Under the pieces are notes generated by a model that saw nothing but the letters and a program-made list of their open reading frames with translations, made no database searches and had not been told where the DNA came from. From Bordetella genomosp. 2 (lineage in GTDB: Bacteria; Pseudomonadota; Gammaproteobacteria; Burkholderiales; Burkholderiaceae_B), in the NCBI RefSeq assembly GCF_002261345.1, contig NZ_NEVT01000009.1:124001-188000 (forward strand): a DNA stretch of 64,000 bases, given 5' to 3'. Both the position numbers and the translations under genes were made by a program. Of this stretch, positions 19,991-32,592 are shown piece after piece; position 1 is the stretch's first letter; each line of letters begins with the position of its first letter.

Positions 19991-20090
19991 GATTCGATTC
20001 CTTCTTCAAATGACTGGGGACAGGCATGCCAGGCGACTTGCTCCCGGCGTTACAAAAAAGTTTACAGGGCAAGCGCGTCCCCCGATAGTC

Positions 20091-20130
20091 CCAAGCGTAT
20101 ACAGATGTAAGCCGCAATCCGGCCTATACT
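20091..20130. promoter_or_regulatory. Promoter region of thiC and shared 14-bp motif
   Basis: TATACT at 20125-20130 is a good -10 box 9 bp before the TPP riboswitch; the -35 region (about 20102-20107, CAGATG) is poor. CCAAGCGTATACAG at 20091-20104 is found again, identical over 14 bp, at 36280-36293 upstream of the DUF2242 lipoprotein gene. In both places it lies upstream of a minus-strand lipoprotein gene in the same orientation. Confidence 0.45.
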
Positions 20131-20138
20131 GCGGGTTC

Positions 20139-22230
<2,092 letters not shown>

Positions 22231-22983
22231 AGCCTAGGCCTGCCTATCGGGCGGGCTGGGGTTGGGTTCTTGCGGCGTCGAGGCGCGGCGCTGGCTGGGG
22301 CGGGGCTTCCGGGGCCGTCCGGGCGCCCTGCGCGCCCGGCACCGCTTCGCTCGTCTCGTCCGGGCCGTCCGGCCCTCCCTTCGACTTCCGCTCGCTCGGC
22401 CCCGAGGCGCCCCGCCCCAGCCAGCGCCACGCCTCGACTCATTGCAACTCAATCCCACACGCCGGCGGGACGGATAGGGTTCTTCAGCTTCGTGGGAACT
22501 CCAACTAAAAGAAGAACATGGTGCGGGGCCGGCCGGACAAGCCGCCCTGCGCGGCTGGTCCGGCCATTCGGGCGGTGGTCGCGCGGCGGGATGGAAGTGG
22601 TGACAGCGCTACGCAGCCCCCCGGGGCCGTGGCACGCGACAACCGAATGCGCGGACGGGCCGCGCTGGGCGGCCTGTCCGCGCGGCCCGCTACATTGTTC
22701 CTGTTCACCCCACCGCGGCCACGAAGCAGAAGAACGCGGCTCGCCCCGGCGATGTGACGATGACGACCTATCGCAAGTCGTTGCGGGCGGGCGGGGGGTG
22801 GCGGGGCGCCTCGGGGCCGAGCGAGGGAAACCGAAGGAGCGCAGCGACGAGGTTGACGAAGCGGTCCCGGGCGCGCGGGGCGCCCGGGCGGCCCCGGAAG
22901 CCCCGCCACCCCCCGCCCGCCCGCAACGACTTCAATAGAATGGCGCTGCAACTCTCCGGAAAGCACGTCCGGAGAGTTGCCGA
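22231..22983. repeat. Gene-free array of three large inverted repeats
   Basis: No credible gene. Left unit: 29-nt arms 22278-22306 and 22409-22437 pair with one mismatch. Middle unit: arms of about 60-75 nt (about 22508-22585 and 22630-22705) pair at roughly three positions in four. Right unit: 33-nt arms 22775-22807 and 22900-22932 pair perfectly. The cores of the left and right units are inverted copies of one another: 22301-22350 matches the reverse complement of the segment ending near 22905, and a 24-nt block near 22392-22415 recurs inverted at 22802-22825. Very G+C-rich with long open frames in several phases, which are by-products. Confidence 0.8.
22949..22979 (-). terminator. Perfect hairpin downstream of the aldehyde dehydrogenase gene
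   Basis: CAACTCTCCGGA (22949-22960), loop AAGCACG, TCCGGAGAGTTG (22968-22979): a perfect 12-bp stem only 4 bp past the minus-strand stop at 22984. There is no clear T-run on the minus strand, so it may act as an mRNA end stabiliser or a weak terminator. Confidence 0.55.
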
Positions 22984-24414
22984 TCAGGCCGCGGTATAAG
23001 CCGTCTTGACGGTGGTGTAGAACTCGGCCGCGTAGCGCCCCTGCTCGCGCGGCCCATAGCTGGAGCCCTTGCGGCCGCCGAACGGCACATGGTAGTCGAC
23101 CCCCGCGGTCGGGCAGTTGACCATCACCATGCCGGCCTGCGCGTCGCGCTTGAACTGGGTGGCGTACTTCAGCGACGTGGTGCAAATGCCCGCCGACAGC
23201 CCGAACTCGGTGTCGTTGGCCAGTTCCAGCGCGTGCTCGAACGAGTCGGCCGGGATCACCGCGGCCACCGGGCCGAAGATTTCCTCGCGGCTGATGCGCA
23301 GGTCATTGCCGCAATCCACGAACAGCGCGGGCGTCATGTAGTAGCCCTCGGTGGCGCGCTTGACCAGCTCGCCGCCATAGGCCAGCTTGGCGCCCTCGTC
23401 GCGGCCGATGCCGATGTACTTCTGGTTCTGCGCCAGCTGGCTGTCGTCGACCACGGGGCCGATGTCGGTTCCCGGCAGCAGCGCGTCGTCGATCTTCAGG
23501 CCTTGCAGGCGTTCCTGCACGGCGGCCACGAAGCGCGGATAGATGCCCTTCTGCACGATCAGGCGGCTGGACGCCGTGCAGCGCTGGCCGGTGGAGAAAT
23601 ACGCGCCGTTGACGCAGCTTTCCACCGCCACCTTCAGGTCGGCGTCGTCCAGCACCACCATGGGGTTCTTGCCGCCCATTTCGAGCTGTACCTTGGCCAT
23701 GCGGTTCATGGCCGCCTGGGCCACGCGGCGGCCGGTGGCGACCGAGCCGGTGAAGCTGATGGCATCGACGCGCTTGTCGTCCAGGATGGCCTGGCCGACG
23801 ATGCTGCCGCGGCCCATCACCAGGTTGAACACGCCGGCCGGCAGGCCGGCGCGGCTGAGGATCTCGGCCAGCGCCCAGGCGCTGCCCGGCACCAGGTCGG
23901 CCGGCTTGAACACCACCGTGTTGCCGTAGGCCAGCGCCGGCGCGATTTTCCAGGCCGGGATCGCGATGGGGAAATTCCACGGCGCGATGATACCCACCAC
24001 GCCCACCGGCTCGCGCGTCACGTCGGCCTCGATGCCGGGGCGCGCCATCGGCAGCTTCTCGCCCGGGATGCGCAGCGCCTCGCCGGCGAAGAACTTGAAA
24101 ATGTAGCCCGCACGGGTGGCCTCACCGATGCCTTCCGGCAGGGTCTTGCCCTCTTCGCGCGACAGCAGCCGGCCCAGCTCTTCCTTGCGCGCCAGGATCT
24201 CGTTGCCGACCGCGTCCAGGATGTCGGCGCGGCGCTGGCCGGTAGTGCGGGCCCATTCGTAGGCGGCCGCGTGGGCGGCGGCGATGGCCTGGCCGGTCTG
24301 GGCGGCGTCGGCCTGCGCATACTCGCCGACGACGTCGGCCAGGTTGGAGGGGTTGATGTTGGCGCGGACGTCGACGCCGTCGACCCAGTTCCCGCCTATG
24401 TAGTTCGCATGCAT
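22984..24414 (-). CDS. NAD(P)-dependent aldehyde dehydrogenase
   Basis: 476 aa. Typical aldehyde dehydrogenase: PWNFPIAIPAWKIAPALAYG, KPADLVPGSA, FTGSVATGRRVAQAA, the catalytic Glu motif LEMGGKNPM and the catalytic Cys in FSTGQRCTASSR. The C-terminal FGGRKGSSYGPREQGRYA resembles the 2-oxoglutarate-semialdehyde dehydrogenase branch, but the substrate is not certain. ATG 24414 is chosen, with an A-rich stretch ahead. It is the last gene of a GntR / FAD-dehydrogenase / ALDH set read in one direction, 41 bp behind the dehydrogenase. Confidence 0.92.
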   Translation of the reverse strand: MHANYIGGNWVDGVDVRANINPSNLADVVGEYAQADAAQTGQAIAAAHAAAYEWARTTGQRRADILDAVGNEILARKEELGRLLSREEGKTLPEGIGEATRAGYIFKFFAGEALRIPGEKLPMARPGIEADVTREPVGVVGIIAPWNFPIAIPAWKIAPALAYGNTVVFKPADLVPGSAWALAEILSRAGLPAGVFNLVMGRGSIVGQAILDDKRVDAISFTGSVATGRRVAQAAMNRMAKVQLEMGGKNPMVVLDDADLKVAVESCVNGAYFSTGQRCTASSRLIVQKGIYPRFVAAVQERLQGLKIDDALLPGTDIGPVVDDSQLAQNQKYIGIGRDEGAKLAYGGELVKRATEGYYMTPALFVDCGNDLRISREEIFGPVAAVIPADSFEHALELANDTEFGLSAGICTTSLKYATQFKRDAQAGMVMVNCPTAGVDYHVPFGGRKGSSYGPREQGRYAAEFYTTVKTAYTAA

Positions 24415-24455
24415 GTGTCTCTTCCGTGAAGTGATGGTGGTGAAAAACGGGCCGG

Positions 24456-25868
24456 CTACAGCAGCTTGCCGGGATTCAGGATGCCCGCCGGGTCCAGCAG
24501 CCGCTTGATGTCGCGCATCAGCCGCAGTTCCAGCGGGTCTTTGCTGTGCAGGAAATGATCGCGCTTGAGCTGGCCAATGCCATGCTCGGCGCTGATGCTG
24601 CCGCCATAGCGGTTGACTTCGTCCAGCACCGCGTCGGTGATGGCCGCGCCATGTTCGGCCGCCCATTCGCGCGGCGCGCCGGCCGGGCGCGACAGGTTGT
24701 AGTGCAGGTTGCCGTCGCCGAAATGGCCGAAAATAAACGGCCGCACCTCGGCATGCAGGGCGCGCAGCCGCTGCTCGGCCGATTGCATGAACTCGGGAAT
24801 GCGCTCGATCGGCAGCGAGATGTCGTGCTTCAGATGCGGCCCGTCGGCGCGCTGGGCCTCGGAGATCTCCTCGCGCAGCTTCCACAGCGCCTGCAGTTGC
24901 GCCAATGACGACGACACAGCGGCGTCCAGGCACAGCTCGCGCTCGAGCGCCGCGCCGATCACGCTCTCCAGCAGCGCATTCAGCGCGGCCTCGTCGGCGG
25001 TGTCGGCCAGCTCCATCAGCACATAGCCGGGGTAGCGCTGCGCGAACGGCTCCTGCACGCCCTGGGCGTGCGCCAGCACCAGGTCGACGCATTCGCCGGT
25101 GAAGAACTCGTAGGCCTGCAGGCGCGGCCCGCACTGCTCGTAGACCAGCTCGAACAGCTGCAGCGCCTGGGCCGGCGACCGCACGGCCGCCAGCACGACC
25201 GAGCGCACGCCGGTGCGCGGGAACAGCCGCAGCGCCACCGCGGTGATCACGCCCAGCGTGCCTTCGGCGCCGATCAGCAGCTGCTTCAGGTCGTAGCCGG
25301 TGTTGTCCTTGCGCAGGGTGCGCAGGCCGTTGAACACCTCGCCGGTCGGCAGCACCGCCTCCAGGCCCAGCACCAGCTCGCGCGTCATGCCGTAGCGCAC
25401 CACGTTCACGCCGCCGGCATTGGTCGAGACATTGCCGCCGATCTGGCACGAATCCTCGGCCGCCAGGCTCAACGGCAGCAGCCGCCCCGCCTCGTCGGCG
25501 GCGCGCCGCAGGTTGCCCAGGATGCAGCCGGCCTCGGCCACCATGGTGTTGGCGATGGTGTCGATGGAACGCACCGCGTTCATGCGGTCCAGGCTCAGCA
25601 CCACGTTGGCCCGGCCGGCGTCCGGCGTGGCGCCGCCGCACATGCCCGTATTGCCACCGCGCGGCACCACTGGCACGCCCGCCTGCTGGCACAGCGCCAG
25701 GCACTGGGCGACCTCTTCGGTGCGGCGCGGGCGCACCACGGCCTGCGCCTGGCCGTTGTACAGGCCGCGCCAGTCGGACAGCCAGGGCGCGATATCCGCG
25801 GGGTTGGTGACAACGGTATCAGGGCCCAGCGCCTGCACCAGGCGCTGCGAAAAATCGGTAGGGTTCAT
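24456..25868 (-). CDS. FAD-binding oxidoreductase (D-2-hydroxyacid dehydrogenase type)
   Basis: 470 aa. N-terminal PCMH-type FAD domain: VVPRGGNTGMCGGATP, then DSCQIGGNVSTNAGGVNVVRYG and NTGYDLKQLLIGAEGTLGVIT. C-terminal cap with the metal-linked GHFGDGNLHYN motif and HGIGQLKRD. This is the GlcD/D-lactate/D-2-hydroxyglutarate dehydrogenase family, oxidising a 2-hydroxyacid to the 2-oxoacid. It overlaps the upstream GntR gene by 4 bp, so they are co-transcribed. With the aldehyde dehydrogenase it suggests stepwise oxidation of one carbon source, identity unknown. Confidence 0.92.
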   Translation of the reverse strand: MNPTDFSQRLVQALGPDTVVTNPADIAPWLSDWRGLYNGQAQAVVRPRRTEEVAQCLALCQQAGVPVVPRGGNTGMCGGATPDAGRANVVLSLDRMNAVRSIDTIANTMVAEAGCILGNLRRAADEAGRLLPLSLAAEDSCQIGGNVSTNAGGVNVVRYGMTRELVLGLEAVLPTGEVFNGLRTLRKDNTGYDLKQLLIGAEGTLGVITAVALRLFPRTGVRSVVLAAVRSPAQALQLFELVYEQCGPRLQAYEFFTGECVDLVLAHAQGVQEPFAQRYPGYVLMELADTADEAALNALLESVIGAALERELCLDAAVSSSLAQLQALWKLREEISEAQRADGPHLKHDISLPIERIPEFMQSAEQRLRALHAEVRPFIFGHFGDGNLHYNLSRPAGAPREWAAEHGAAITDAVLDEVNRYGGSISAEHGIGQLKRDHFLHSKDPLELRLMRDIKRLLDPAGILNPGKLL

Positions 25869-26587
25869 GACGAAGACGGGGTATCCAGGGAAGCGAAATC
25901 GAGCCGCAGGCGCGCCGCCGCGCGCTGCAGGTGAAACACCGCGGCCTGGCGCGCGCGCTGCGGGTCGCGCGCCGCGATGGCCTCGTACAGCGCGATGTGC
26001 TCGCGCTGTACGTCGCCGACCAGCTCGGCCTGGTGCTGCAGGGTGTTCTCGCGCGCCATGCGCACGGCGGCGCGCACCTGCAGGTTCAGGTACTGCAGCA
26101 ACTGCTGGTAGTACGTATTGTGGGTCGCCACGGCGATGGCGGCGTGAAAGCCGATGTCCTGCTCGACGCCCTCTTCCGGATGCCTCAGGTGGTTTTCCAG
26201 GTCGGCCAGGCAGCGCGCCATGGTGGCCAGGTCGGCGTCGGTGCGGCGCGTGGCGGCCAGGGCGGCGGCGCCGCCCTCCAGTTCCATGCGCAGCTCATAG
26301 ACGCTGGCCAACTGGGCGCGGTCCAGCGCGATGCGCCCCGGCACCTGGAAGCCCCGGCTGGCGGTGCGCGACACCACGGTGCAGCCGGCGCCCTGGCGGC
26401 TTTCCACCAGGCCCTGGGCGCGCAGCCGCTCGGTGGCCTCGCGGATGACCGCCGCGCTGACCCCGTACAACTGCGCCAGCGCCTTGCCGGTGGGCAGCTT
26501 GCCGCCCACCGGGTAGACGCCCGCGGCGATATCGCCGGCAAGCTTGCCGGCGACCTGTTCGGTGAGGGTGAGCGACTTGGTGAGCAT
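25865..26587 (-). CDS. GntR-family (FadR/FCD) transcriptional regulator
   Basis: 240 aa. Winged helix at residues about 5-70 (LAGDIAAGVYPVGGKLPT, LYGVSAAVIREATERLRAQG) and a C-terminal FCD helical domain with metal-site histidines (DIGFHAAIAVATHNTYY and EHIALYEAIAARDP). First gene of the operon with the FAD dehydrogenase and aldehyde dehydrogenase, with a 4-bp overlap, so probably a local, autoregulating repressor sensing the pathway substrate. Confidence 0.92.
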   Translation of the reverse strand: MLTKSLTLTEQVAGKLAGDIAAGVYPVGGKLPTGKALAQLYGVSAAVIREATERLRAQGLVESRQGAGCTVVSRTASRGFQVPGRIALDRAQLASVYELRMELEGGAAALAATRRTDADLATMARCLADLENHLRHPEEGVEQDIGFHAAIAVATHNTYYQQLLQYLNLQVRAAVRMARENTLQHQAELVGDVQREHIALYEAIAARDPQRARQAAVFHLQRAAARLRLDFASLDTPSSS

Positions 26588-26686
26588 CCGCCGATTATAG
26601 GCATTTATCAGGTTATCTGAAAACTTTCGGCGTAGGATGCTGGTGGCGGACGGGGCCGCGCCGCGCGGCCCACCCTCCCGGACGCC

Positions 26687-27322
26687 TCAGGCGCCCAGAG
26701 CCGCCGTGAATTCGCGCGCGGTGCGCACGTCCGCGGTGGACTGCGCCAGCACCACCAGGGTGGCCTGGTGCACCTGGCGCCAGTTCATCGCCCCCTGCCC
26801 CAGGTCGGGATGATCATAAGTGGCGCAGCAATCGGACAGCACCGTAGTGTGAAAGTCGCGGAACATGGCGTCGCGCGCCGTGGCGTGCACGCAGTCCTCG
26901 GTGGTGACTCCGGCCACGGCGACGGTGTCGATGCCGCGGCCGCGCAGGATCATCTCCAGGTCGGTCTGGTAGAACGCGCTGTAGCGGTGTTTCTTGATGA
27001 GCAGGTCGCCCGGCTGCGGCGCGCACTCGGGGTAGATATCCACGCCCGGGGTCTCGTCGATCAGCGCCTGGCCGGCGGCGATGGGCGGGTAGATGTCGCG
27101 GAAGCGCCCCATGTCGCAACCGTCGCGGCGATGCACGTGGGCGGTATAGATGATGGCCACGCCGGCCTGCCGCGCCGTCGCGACGGTGTCGCGCAGCAGG
27201 GGCACCAGCTCGCGGCCGGCCGGGGTTTCCAGCGGCGCGCCGGGGCGCAGGAAGTCGTTCTGCATGTCGATGACCAGCAAGGCCGTCTTGCGCGGGTCGA
27301 ATGCGGGAATGCGGTAGCCCAT
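26687..27322 (-). CDS. Isochorismatase-family cysteine hydrolase
   Basis: 211 aa. The Asp-Lys-Cys triad of the family is present: Asp in LLVIDMQNDFL (near residue 20), Lys in LIKKHRYSAFY, and Cys in AVAGVTTEDCVHATARDA. The cis-peptide valine region precedes the Cys. Members hydrolyse amides such as N-carbamoylsarcosine, nicotinamide or biuret, or isochorismate. It lies about 100 bp upstream of the GntR operon on the same strand. The exact substrate cannot be read. Confidence 0.9.
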   Translation of the reverse strand: MGYRIPAFDPRKTALLVIDMQNDFLRPGAPLETPAGRELVPLLRDTVATARQAGVAIIYTAHVHRRDGCDMGRFRDIYPPIAAGQALIDETPGVDIYPECAPQPGDLLIKKHRYSAFYQTDLEMILRGRGIDTVAVAGVTTEDCVHATARDAMFRDFHTTVLSDCCATYDHPDLGQGAMNWRQVHQATLVVLAQSTADVRTAREFTAALGA

Positions 27323-27414
27323 GGCGCCGTCTCCATTAGTTTAGGATTCAACTATCTGGATGAATGTATAGCGTGGCGCGCGGCCAGGCAAGCGCGCGGC
27401 GGGCAGAGGGGCGG

Positions 27415-28181
27415 CTAGGCGGCCGCGGCGGCGTGGCCGCGCCGGGCGCAGACCGGGCATTCCGGGTCGCGCTGCACATTGACGCTGCGCCACTGCATGC
27501 TGCGCACGTCCAGCCACAGCAGGCGGCCGGACAGGCTTTCGCCGACCCCCGCCAGCAGCTTCAGGGCCTCGGCCGCCTGCATGGCGCCGATGATGCCCAC
27601 CAGCGGCGCGAACACGCCCATGGTGGCGCAATTGGCGTCTTCGACTTCGTCGGCTTCGGGAAACAGGCAGTGGTAGCAGGGGGCGTCGTCGCGGCGCAGG
27701 TCGTAGACGCTGACCTGGCCGTCGAAGCGGATCGCCGCCCCCGACACCAGCGGCTTGCGATGGCGCACGCAGGCACGGTTGATGGCATGCCGCGTCGTGA
27801 AGTTGTCGGTGCAGTCCAGCACCACGTCGGCGGCCGCCACCGCGTCGTCCAGCCGCGCGCCGTCCAGGCGCTCGACGCGCGCGGTCACGTGGGCTTCGGG
27901 GTTGTAGGCGGCCAGCGTAGCGCGGCCCGATTCGGCCTTGGGACGGCCCACGCTGGCATCCTGGTGCAGGATCTGGCGCTGCAGGTTGCTCAGCTCGACC
28001 ACGTCGTCGTCCGCCAGGGTGATGTCGCCCACCCCGGCGGTGGCCAGGTACAGCGCGGCCGGCGAGCCCAGCCCGCCGGCGCCGACGATCAACACCCTGC
28101 CGGCCAGGAATTTCTCCTGGCCTTCGATGCCCAGCTCATCCAGCAGGATGTGCCGGGCGTAGCGCAGCAGTTGCTGGTCGT

Positions 28182-28185
<4 letters not shown>
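27415..28185 (-). CDS. moeB: HesA/MoeB/ThiF-family adenylyltransferase (MoeB-like)
   Basis: 256 aa. Nucleotide loop GAGGLGSPAALYLATAGVG, catalytic-loop DCTDNFTTRHAINRAC and the two zinc CxxC pairs (CYHC near 170, CPVC near the end) match MoeB/ThiF. These activate the C-terminal Gly-Gly of MoaD or ThiS by adenylylation. No C-terminal rhodanese domain. Start overlaps the ctpA stop by 4 bp (28182-28185), so it is translationally coupled to ctpA, a pairing common in beta-proteobacteria. Whether it serves MoaD, ThiS or both is not decidable here. Confidence 0.88.
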
Positions 28186-29624
<1,439 letters not shown>

Positions 29625-29650
29625 GCACACTTCCTGATTTTGATACCCGG

Positions 29651-31216
29651 CTACAGAGCCAGCCACTGGGCCGGATCCACCGGGGCGCCACGATGGCGAA
29701 TCTCAAAGTATAGGCCCGATTCCACCTGCCCGCCCGTGGCGCCCACCGTGGCGATGGCGTCGCCCGCGGCGACCGGGTCCCCGACCTGCTTGAGCAGGCT
29801 CTGGTTATAAGCGTACACGGTCATGTACTGCTTGCCGTGGTCGACGATGATCAGGTTGCCGAACCCGCGCAGCCAGTCGGCATAGACCACCGTGCCGGGC
29901 GCCACGGCCTTGACCGCCGTGCCGGCCGGCGCGCGCAGGACAATGCCGCGCCAGACGCCGCCGTCGGGGCGGTCGACCCCGAAACGCCCCTGTACCGTAC
30001 CACGCACCGGCACCGGCAGGCCCTGGCGCAAGCCGTTGCCCCCGCCCGGCGGCGGCGCCGCCGCGCGGCGCGGGGCCGGCTGGCGGGCGGGCTCGTCCTC
30101 GGCGGGCTCCTCGGCCCGCGGAGCGGGCGCGCGGCTTTGCGGCGGCGGCGCGGCGGGCCGGTCTTCCGGCCTGGCCACCCGGGCGTCGCCCGGGCTCACC
30201 GGGCGCAACCCGGCGGCGTCCGGGTCGGCCAGCGCCACCGGGCCGTCGTCGCGCCCGGTTCCACGCCCGCGCGCCGCGGCCTCGACCTGCTCGCGGGCTT
30301 GCGCGGCGTCGCGCGCCTCGGCATCGCGGCGGGCCTGGGCGGCCTGGCGCGCCGCCGCGGCCTTGCGTTCGGCCTCGGCTTTCTGGCGGGCTTCCTCGGC
30401 CAGCCGCGCCTCTTGCGCGCGCCGCACGGCCTCGGCGCGCAGGCGGGCTTCCTCGGCGCGGCGCGCCGCCTCGGCCTGCTCGGCAATGGCTTTTTCCAGG
30501 TCGCCGATCAGGTTCGACAGGCGGCTGTCATCGCGCCCCAGCTGGCGCGCCTCGGCGCGCTGCGCGGCGATCTGTCCCTCGAGCCGCGCCAGCAGGGTGG
30601 CCCGCTCTTTCTGCTGGGCGACCAGTTCGGTCTTCTGTTCGGTGGTCTCGGCCGCCACTTTCTGGATTTCGTCGCGGCGCGCGTCGGCCTGGGCCTGCAG
30701 GGCCGCCAGGCGGTCCAGGTCCTGGCGCAGCGCCGTCACGGTCTGGGCGCGGGCGCGCGATACGTAGCCCAGGTAGCCCAGGTTGCGCCCCAATTGCTGC
30801 GGATCGTCGCCCGAGAGCAGCGCCGTCCAGGGCGACAGGCCGCTGGCGTACTGGGTGCGCAATTGATCGGCCAGCTCGCCGCGGCGCTGCTGCAGCGCCC
30901 GCTGCTGGACGCCGATCTGCTGCTCCAGGCCGGCCAGCTCGGCCTCGGCGCGGCGATTGGCGTCGGCCAGCTCGTTCAGCCGGCGATTGATGCGCGAGAT
31001 CGCCGATTCCGATTCTTTCAGCGCGTCGGCCGCTTCCTTGCGGGCGGCCTCGCGCGCGTCGATTTCCTTCTGGAGCGATTCGATGCGGTCGCGCAGCGCG
31101 GCCTGCTGCTTTTCAGCCTCGGACTGGCGGTCGGCCAGGTCCGAGGCGGCCGCGGCGGCCGGCCACGGCGACGCCGCCAGCATCGCCATCAACAGCACAC
31201 CCGCCGCAAACCGCAT
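29651..31216 (-). CDS. envC: Murein hydrolase activator EnvC (degenerate LytM)
   Basis: 521 aa. Signal peptide (cleavage after AAAA near residue 24), long coiled coil at about 25-255 rich in Ala/Glu/Arg, a low-complexity Pro/Arg linker (about 270-395) and a C-terminal LytM/M23 domain. The zinc ligands of active M23 peptidases are absent: YAYNQ replaces YAH and LYFEIRHRG replaces HLHFEVR. This is the hallmark of EnvC, which activates N-acetylmuramoyl amidases at the septum rather than cutting itself. Situated between gpmA and ctpA. Confidence 0.93.
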   Translation of the reverse strand: MRFAAGVLLMAMLAASPWPAAAAASDLADRQSEAEKQQAALRDRIESLQKEIDAREAARKEAADALKESESAISRINRRLNELADANRRAEAELAGLEQQIGVQQRALQQRRGELADQLRTQYASGLSPWTALLSGDDPQQLGRNLGYLGYVSRARAQTVTALRQDLDRLAALQAQADARRDEIQKVAAETTEQKTELVAQQKERATLLARLEGQIAAQRAEARQLGRDDSRLSNLIGDLEKAIAEQAEAARRAEEARLRAEAVRRAQEARLAEEARQKAEAERKAAAARQAAQARRDAEARDAAQAREQVEAAARGRGTGRDDGPVALADPDAAGLRPVSPGDARVARPEDRPAAPPPQSRAPAPRAEEPAEDEPARQPAPRRAAAPPPGGGNGLRQGLPVPVRGTVQGRFGVDRPDGGVWRGIVLRAPAGTAVKAVAPGTVVYADWLRGFGNLIIVDHGKQYMTVYAYNQSLLKQVGDPVAAGDAIATVGATGGQVESGLYFEIRHRGAPVDPAQWLAL

Positions 31217-31219
31217 GAA

Positions 31220-31972
31220 TCAGTCCTTTTTCGCCTTGCCCTGGGCCGCGACCGCCGCCATGGCGGCCTCGATTTCCGCAGCATCGCCCAGATAATAATG
31301 GCGGATCGGGCGCAGCGCGTCATCCAGTTCGTAGACCAGCGGCTGGCCGGTGGGGATGTTCAGGCCGACGATGTCGTCATCCGAGATGTTGTCCAGGTGC
31401 TTGATCAGGGCGCGCAGGCTGTTGCCGTGGGCCGCCACCAGCACCCGGCGGCCGGCCCGGATGGCCGGGGCGATCGACTCGTTCCAGAACGGCAGCACCC
31501 GCGCCACGGTGTCCTTCAGGCATTCGGTGGCCGGCAGCTGGTCGGCCGGGATCTTGGCGTAGCGGCTGTCAAAGCGCGGATGGCGCTCGTCGTCCAGGGC
31601 CAGCGGCTCGGGCGCGATGGCATAGGCGCGACGCCAGATCAGCACCTGCTCGTCGCCGTACTTGGCGGCGGTCTCGGCCTTGTTCAGGCCCTGCAGGCTG
31701 CCGTAGTGGCGCTCGTTCAGGCGCCAGTTGATCCCCACCGGGGTGTACATCGCGTCCATGGCGTCCAGCGCGATCCAGAGGGTGCGGATGGCGCGCTTGA
31801 GCACCGAGGTGTAGGCCAGGTCGAATTCGTAGCCCTCTTTCTTGAGCAATTCGCCCGCCTTGCGGGCCTGCTCGCGGCCGGTGTCGGTCAGGTCGACGTC
31901 GGTCCAGCCGGTGAAGCGGTTTTCGAGGTTCCACTGGCTTTCGCCATGACGCATCAGTACGAGTTTGTGCAT
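31220..31972 (-). CDS. gpmA: 2,3-bisphosphoglycerate-dependent phosphoglycerate mutase
   Basis: 250 aa. Phosphohistidine motif [10 protein letters not shown] at the N-terminus, [14 protein letters not shown], and the second histidine in [15 protein letters not shown]. Interconverts 3- and 2-phosphoglycerate in glycolysis. ATG 31972 gives the standard [12 protein letters not shown] start. The stop is 3 bp upstream of the envC start, so gpmA heads a gpmA-envC-ctpA-moeB transcript. The divergent rhodanese gene lies about 180 bp away. Confidence 0.97.
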   Translation of the reverse strand: MHKLVLMRHGESQWNLENRFTGWTDVDLTDTGREQARKAGELLKKEGYEFDLAYTSVLKRAIRTLWIALDAMDAMYTPVGINWRLNERHYGSLQGLNKAETAAKYGDEQVLIWRRAYAIAPEPLALDDERHPRFDSRYAKIPADQLPATECLKDTVARVLPFWNESIAPAIRAGRRVLVAAHGNSLRALIKHLDNISDDDIVGLNIPTGQPLVYELDDALRPIRHYYLGDAAEIEAAMAAVAAQGKAKKD

Positions 31973-32155
31973 GATTCGGGGCCGCGCGGGAGCGGGATCA
32001 GGGTTGAAGAATGCGGTCATTTTATAATTGTGTGATTTTGCCCGTGTTTCCCCGGCAGACCGGCCCACCGCCCCGCGTGGGCGGGCCCGCCGGGGTTGCC
32101 GTTTCAAAGCCAGGCGCCGCGCCGCGCGCAGGCCCGCCGCATCTCAGGAACCTCC

Positions 32156-32578
32156 GTGGATCTTCTGCAATTCTTGCTCGACAAAGACAATATCTTCATC
32201 GTCGCCGTGGCGCTGGTGTCCGGCGTCATGCTGGCCGTGCCGGCGCTGCGCAAGGGCCGCAGCGGCGGGGGCATCAGCACCTCCGAAGCCATCCAGATGG
32301 TCAACCAGCGCCAGGCCGTATGGGTCGACGTGCGCCCGGCCGAGCAATTCCGCGCCGGCCATATCGCCCAGGCACGCAGCTTGCCGGCGGCCGAGGTCGA
32401 GCAAAAAGCCGGCTCCCTGCCCAAGAACAAGCCGCTCGTGCTGGTGTGCGAAACCGGCCGCGATTCCACCCGCATCGCCAGCCGCCTGCGCTCGCAAGGT
32501 TTTGCCGAAGTCGCCGTCATGGAAGGCGGCATGCGCGCATGGTCGTCCGCCGGCCTGCCCGTCACCCAGAAATCCTGA
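32156..32578 (+). CDS. Membrane-anchored rhodanese-like sulfurtransferase
   Basis: 140 aa from the GTG at 32156, which has AGGAACC just upstream; an ATG at 32096 is open but has no ribosome site. Residues about 11-28 form a membrane helix (IFIVAVALVSGVMLAV). The rhodanese fold follows (VDVRPAEQFRAGHIAQA) with the active-site cysteine in LVLVCETGRDSTR. Probably moves sulfane sulfur near the membrane. First of the rhodanese-grxC-secB-gpsA set, a conserved beta/gamma-proteobacterial order. Confidence 0.9.
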   Translation: MDLLQFLLDKDNIFIVAVALVSGVMLAVPALRKGRSGGGISTSEAIQMVNQRQAVWVDVRPAEQFRAGHIAQARSLPAAEVEQKAGSLPKNKPLVLVCETGRDSTRIASRLRSQGFAEVAVMEGGMRAWSSAGLPVTQKS

Positions 32579-32592
32579 CCCGGAGCCCCCGC

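Noticed and set aside
22270-22938. Open frames in the inverted-repeat region
   Set aside because: They change phase without stops because the DNA is over 70% G+C and palindromic; no start with ribosome site and no protein motif.
22231-22983. CRISPR array
   Set aside because: Repeats are long palindromes in inverted order, not short direct repeats with regular spacers, and no cas genes are present.
29651-31216. Active M23 endopeptidase
   Set aside because: The zinc-binding histidines are replaced (YAYNQ, LYFEIRH), matching the non-catalytic EnvC activator.
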